Below, piece by piece: positions 59,515 to 64,000 of a stretch of 64,000 nt of DNA. The stretch lies in the NCBI GenBank assembly GCA_947034885.2, contig OX344753.2, positions 25,932,347 through 25,996,346 of the forward strand, in the 5' to 3' direction. The DNA comes from Thuidium tamariscinum. Taxonomy: Eukaryota > Streptophyta > Bryopsida > Hypnales > Thuidiaceae. The position numbers were made by a program, and so were the translations under genes. The notes under the pieces were generated by a model, which saw only the letters and a list, made by a program, of their open reading frames with translations, was not told where the DNA came from and ran no database searches. The first letter of the stretch is position 1. Each line of letters starts with the position of its first letter.

Positions 59515-60633
59515 TCCTAAAGTCTAAGGCCTTTTTTCATCTAAAAACATTCAAAATTGTGATTTTTATTGCAAAGAGGAATTTTTTTAATTAATTAATT
59601 AATTTTTTTCTATATCTAATTTTCAAATCTTGCTATAGGCTAGTTTGAAATTGTGTGGAAGGAACTTCAAACACTTTGACCATGGAGATTGCAAGTTATT
59701 TCTATCTAGGGTAAAGGAAATTTTGTACAATAGGTTTTTAATTTTTAATTTTTTATGTTGAAAAATAGAGTTGGGAGAGGGGGGGGATAAGGAGTTGATT
59801 TTCATTGAAAAAAATTATCATATAGAACTAGACATGAGATAGAAGGAAAAATCAAGTAAGTTTTATTACCAATAGTTTGAATATAGAAATTGGAACAGAC
59901 AAATCTCCTTTATGAGATTGTTCTAGGAAGAAAACTAAACTATGTAGAATTTTTTTTTGAAAAATTATAAAAATTTGAATTAAAAAAATAATCTTATAAA
60001 TTTTTTAAGAAAATGATTTCATTGCCTTAAAAAGTGTTAGCATGTGAGTATAGAATAAACAAGCCTATAAGCCTAGGAATCTATATTATAGACACCTTTT
60101 ATGACTACAAGTGTCTATATGAGACATACTTGTATTATAGACTTCTTTTGTATTATAGTGTAGCTATATTATAGGTACGTATGTTATCAATACCTTCAAA
60201 TGATTGTAGGATACAAATCTACAACTAGGTTTAGGGCTTGTAGGCTCACATCTTTGTATCCATGTGCTAACATCAATGTAATTGCCTCCAAAGCATGACT
60301 CTCCATAACTTTCTTGTCATTAATGCCAATAGAATGAATAAAAAAAATTCAAATAAACAAAAGTATTTTTTATGAGAAACAAAAAATATTAAATTTTATT
60401 TTGAATTATTTTGATTTTTTATGTGTAACTTGATAAACTACATTTTGAGCTTATTATGGCATAAATTTGACTTTCAAGCATCAACTGAAATACAAATGAT
60501 ATAATACCCCCAAAGCTAATGTGTTCAACTACTTTCAAAAGAAATTCAAAAAGTCATGTTAAAAGTCAAGATCATATGAGCCTACTAAAGTTCCTTCAAA
60601 TGTCTCATAAGAGGATATTTGAGACTTTAGGGC
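59515..60633. mobile_element. TTAA-flanked element T carrying element A6
   Basis: The left end is decayed (TCCTAAAGTCTAAGGCC). The right end ACTTTAGGGC is followed by TTAA at 60634-60637. Element A6 (60035-60272) interrupts it. Confidence 0.6.
60035..60272. mobile_element. Element A6, 238 bp
   Basis: TGTTAGCATGTGAGTATAG and CCATGTGCTAACA are the ends. Flanks share ATTGCCT and AAAG within about 20 bases (60013-60034, 60273-60293). The uninterrupted T interiors at 7136-7160 and 55125-55150 have that block once. Confidence 0.72.
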
Positions 60634-60637
60634 TTAA

Positions 60638-61601
60638 ATTGATAATAGTTTTTGATAACCACCATGTATAGGCCTTTATATTGTGAAAACCATTTCTTAA
60701 AGATGTAAAGGTGACAAAGTGGAATTCAAAGTGAGATGCAATTTCCATTTTTTCATAGTAATATCTCTTAATATGGAATTTCAATGATTGTCTCAATTAA
60801 GGATTTGATATCTAGAAATGCTATTAGTCTTTTGAGGTAAAAATATCATTTACAATATCTAATGTATTCTTTTTTGTAGAAGACAAAATGAAAATTGCAA
60901 GATTAAGTCTAAAATACATCTATTGGATTACATCAAGTTTATTATATAACTTAACCCTTAAAACATTTCATAAATCTACCTAGGTATTTGCAATTCTTGG
61001 CGAATTTAAAAAAAATTAGAATGTAAATTAGACTATTTTCTAAATTTTCCAAGACAATTTGTAAAACAAACAAGTTTGTAGTTAATGATTATTATTGGAT
61101 TTTTTTTAAAGTTCTCTAAGTTTAGGATAGCTATCAAAAAAATTGTAAATTTTAAGAAAATAGTTTCTGTATAATAGATCAAAATCTATAAGAAAAAAAT
61201 TTATTCATTCCATTCTCGTTAGTCAAGTGAAAATGAAATTTTATTTATTTTACTAGTGGTCATAATATCTTTGTCCAAATTACTATAAAGATCTTATTCT
61301 TTGCATTTTCCTTTCACAAATTTCAAAAACAAAATTATCAAAAAGTCTACACTATTTGCTTTAATATTTTCACCATCAAATTGTCATAATTAATTCCAAG
61401 TCAATATATTTATGAGCAATTGACTTATGTCTAACATCTTGCCAATCATTCTATATAACAAGCATTTAAACTATGAAAATCATGGAATTTTCCTAATTGA
61501 TTTTCCATAAATTCTCAGTCTAATCCTTGAATGTAACACTAAATTCTTTAAATTATGGGGAGTGTTTTTTTTCATTTCTTGTGAAGTGTCAAAGTGACAA
61601 T
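60638..61601. other. AT-rich intergenic DNA
   Basis: No gene or recognised repeat is present. Confidence 0.5.
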
Positions 61602-61843
61602 ACTTCATTTTATTGTGGTGCTCCAAATTTCAACATTCATCCATAAATTAGATAGAAAATATAATATTAGCACATAATACATATCTATCATCCTATTTTC
61701 ATCCATTATTTGGTAGTTTCATCCAATAGATTTTAAAATTTTGAAATTTATTGACGATTTCATCCAAAATTTTGCTGTTTATTTTCTATAGGTGTGGTGC
61801 TAGGCCAAAAAATTTGGTGCAATTTTGCTCCAAATTGCCAGAA
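61602..61843 (-). repeat. Dispersed repeat G, copy 2
   Basis: This is the reverse complement counterpart of 12957-13200. Characteristic text is TCCAAATTTCAACATTCATC and CTATTTTCATCCATTATTTG on the plus strand. Confidence 0.75.
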
Positions 61844-62067
61844 AACCCCCCCACTGCTTTTGGGAGACCAAGTGGAAGACACCCAACATAATTTCTTGTA
61901 ATATTTTGTAGTTGGAAATTCACCTTTGGAGAGGCCGGCATGAGAAAGATTTTTACACTACTATGAACATTGATCTTGGAGATCTCTAGAAAATAGGTTC
62001 TGAAAGTTAGTAAATAAACAAACATACAAGTCAAATTCAAGATCCTTCACGAGCTCTTACAGAACTA

Positions 62068-62340
62068 AGGTAGGTACATCCAAAAGCGTCACTTATTCAT
62101 ACTGAGCCTAGTTCCTGCTATTAATTAGTTCAAATTTTCATGTAGTCTTGTTGGCAAGTGAAAGCATGTTCCAAGGCACCAAAGAACGCAGGATTTGAAT
62201 ACCGTATGCAAAAGTTATTAATAGTCAAAGTCTGTTTCTGAAAATGTCATCTATAGTCTGTGAACATGACTGATTTCGGAAATGTATGTGCACTATAGAT
62301 GGTGGTTTTAGGAATAGGGCGCTTTTGGGTGTACCTACCT
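62068..62340. mobile_element. Element E2, 273 bp
   Basis: AGGTAGGTACATCCAAAAGC and GCTTTTGGGTGTACCTACCT with TA at 62066-62067 and 62341-62342. It has the same length as E1. Diverged E-like stretches without clear ends lie at about 12675-12955, 16690-16985, 23042-23245 and 62485-62562. Confidence 0.88.
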
Positions 62341-62342
62341 TA

Positions 62343-62450
62343 CACGTCTTCAAAAAGTTTCAAAAAAATCAAGTAAAATTTCAACTCAACAGAACCTACT
62401 CGAACTCCAAATTATCCCATGAGAGGCCAAGGACAATAGTCCTTTAGGGG
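62343..62450. mobile_element. Right-end fragment of element T
   Basis: The sequence ends GTCCTTTAGGGG with TTAA at 62451-62454 and starts directly after element E2. It matches the right ends of the copies at 55380-55465 and 60520-60633. Confidence 0.6.
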
Positions 62451-62574
62451 TTAAATTTGAGATCACAAACATATCACATAGCGTAGGTACACCTAAAATG
62501 ACACCTGACCTTAAAGCACCATCTACAATGTGCATAAATTTCCAAAATCGGTCATATACCCACGGGGAATGCTA

Positions 62575-62835
62575 CAAAGGGAGCAGGGAGCGGTGAGCGG
62601 TGAGCAGGGAGCAGGGATTAGTGAGTGGGGACGAAGAATAATGAAAGAAAAATTGAAAAAATAGTTAGAATTCTTAAGAAAATTGCAAAGAAGAAGAAAA
62701 AAAAGTGGATGAATTTTTGTAAGAAGTTAGATGAAATGACAGAAAAGTGGATGAAAAAAGTGGATGAAAAACGTAGATGACAAAAGTGGATGACAAAAGT
62801 GGATGAAAAAAGTAGATGAAAAAAGTGGATCATTC
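62575..62835. repeat. Low-complexity arrays: GGGAGC-type and GTGGATGAAAAA-type
   Basis: Bases 62580-62628 are repeats of GGGAGCAGGGAGCGGTGAGC type. Bases 62704-62830 repeat GTGGATGAAAAA or GTGGATGACAAA about eight times. The second unit resembles text inside repeat G (GTGGATGAAAATAG). Confidence 0.8.
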
Positions 62836-63292
62836 ATGAAAGCAGATGACAGTGAATAGTGTGGCTGAATGCATTGCTGAAGACATGAGAAACTTGGGTG
62901 AAAGTTGAAGAAGAGAGATTAAAGAGCAAGATGAAATGAGCAATTGGGTTCATATGCAAACAACTCCTAAATTGAATTCATTGTCAACACTAGGTATACG
63001 AAACCTTGTTCATATTTATTCTTTCTTTATGATTTGAAGTAGCAAAGCTAAGCACTACAATTTAATTATTTCAAGTGGATTAGGTTTTAGTTCAAGAGAA
63101 GACAGAAAGGTGAGGTTTAGGGTACATGTCATACCTATTATATTACCAAACTGAAATGTTTTTGCTGAGCACAATGTATACATGTGTTGCACATTTATCC
63201 AAAAAGGTTCTCCAAGTGTAGGGTCAAAAAATCTTTATTGAAGTCAAAACTGAACAACCTAATTTCACTTCAATTTCAGAATCCTACTTTCC
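62836..63292. other. Downstream flank of the SWIM gene
   Basis: This would hold the 3'-UTR of the minus-strand SWIM gene. No polyadenylation signal can be singled out in this AT-rich sequence. Confidence 0.35.
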
Positions 63293-64000
63293 TCACAAAT
63301 AATTGAGTATGCCACTCAAGAGTATTTGCTTCACTTCGTTGAAGCTTAGAGTGGCACAATGCATGAAGAGATCTGTTGTAGGCTGTAGGTTGCAAATAAC
63401 AGTGAAAATGAAATACAAGTGCTTACAATTCGCCCATGTTCCACGTTTACCCAAGCACCTAAGCTTCATTTCCTTGAAATTTGGACAAGTGCAGTCCAGA
63501 AATGACGAAATCGTCATCAAGTACTTTTCAACCTTTGGCTCCGTACCAGATGCCACTGAAACTATACACCCAAATCCTGGATGAGGAACCATTGTCACTT
63601 TATCAATTCGCGCAACCATTGTCAAAGCAGAAGCACAATTGTTTTGGTGCTTAACTGTAGGAGATTTCGGGTTTCGACGCACTACCTTCCCAGCACGAGC
63701 ATTTGGATGTTCATCTGCTAAAGAAGGAATAGGATACGCCTCCAACAATTCTGCACTCGTTGTTCCACCAAACAATCGCCGTGGTGAAATGAGTTGACGC
63801 TGTGGAAGTTGAAAACCCGCGTTCTCAAGGGCTAAAATCTCAGACAGCGAAAGCTTTGTTCCCATTTTGACGGGCCAAACATCAGGAATTGTTGGTGGGA
63901 TCGAAACCCATTTCCTTCGCGTCCCCTTCACACATCGCTCAATGTCGTCATTGCAGAAAAAGAACTGCATTCTATCACTAGTATTCTTCCTGTAATTCAC
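63293..64000 (-). CDS. SWIM zinc-finger protein, 5' end beyond the window
   Basis: A minus-strand frame runs in from the right edge and stops at 63293-63295, giving 235 visible residues without a true start. Near the C terminus is a SWIM-type zinc-binding pattern: C170-x-C172 (DCTCPNF), then C192-x-H194 (WANCKHLYFIF), with 19 residues between, inside the family's CxC...CxH spacing. SWIM domains occur in Mutator-type transposases, FAR1/FHY3 factors and other nuclear proteins and mediate DNA or protein contact. No transposase catalytic core is visible in this C-terminal part. Base composition is more balanced than in the surrounding repeats, and there is no internal stop. It could be a host gene or a domesticated or mobile gene; I cannot tell which from this fragment. 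Confidence 0.75.
   Translation of the reverse strand: MNYRKNTSDRMQFFFCNDDIERCVKGTRRKWVSIPPTIPDVWPVKMGTKLSLSEILALENAGFQLPQRQLISPRRLFGGTTSAELLEAYPIPSLADEHPNARAGKVVRRNPKSPTVKHQNNCASALTMVARIDKVTMVPHPGFGCIVSVASGTEPKVEKYLMTISSFLDCTCPNFKEMKLRCLGKRGTWANCKHLYFIFTVICNLQPTTDLFMHCATLSFNEVKQILLSGILNYL

Noticed and set aside
63303-63584. 93-codon plus frame at the right edge
   Set aside because: It is antisense to the SWIM gene, whose zinc-binding residues are conserved on the minus strand.
1-64000. CRISPR arrays, rRNA or tRNA genes, bacterial-style operons
   Set aside because: No array of spaced identical repeats, no cloverleaf or rRNA-like stretch, and no closely packed genes were seen. The 43-bp minisatellite has no spacers.

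Overview
The window looks like nuclear DNA of a land plant, most likely a seed-free one (bryophyte, lycophyte or fern). That lineage is an inference from gene and transposon types, not from a marker. It is very AT-rich, gene-poor and repeat-dense: in 64 kb I can support one intact host gene, one gene cut by the right edge, and one decayed transposon gene. Most of the remainder is miniature transposons, many inserted into one another.

Layout. Bases 1-36200 are repeats: a foldback element (2770-3870), a 229-bp tandem duplication (4283-4729), many copies of a family bounded by TTAA and CCCCTAAAGG, Harbinger-, mariner-, CACTA- and Stowaway-type miniature elements, three tiny 5'-truncated retroposons, and a 43-bp minisatellite (35737-36200). 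Bases 36230-38800 form a GC-rich island with a two-exon AP2/ERF transcription factor of the SHINE (WIN1/SHN) clade. Bases 39090-41500 are less repetitive and hold two open frames I cannot assign. From 41505 the repeats resume. They include a 2247-bp Harbinger-type element carrying a near-perfect 440-bp inverted repeat, sitting in an identifiable empty site at 45598-47844. They also include a broken HUH-endonuclease (Replitron-like Rep) gene at about 52531-54080, and a family with palindromic ends and roughly 20-bp target duplications. At the right edge a minus-strand gene encodes a SWIM zinc-finger protein.

How it fits together. The only clear host function is the SHINE factor, whose angiosperm relatives regulate cuticle wax and cutin genes. 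The rest records successive transposition. TTAA elements carry insertions of the 139-bp Harbinger, A-type and B-type elements. B sits inside A, D sits inside E, and a Stowaway-type element holds both a B and a TTAA element. Such nesting gives empty sites within the window, and these define several element ends and target duplications without outside data. All repeat comparisons were made by eye; no searches were run.
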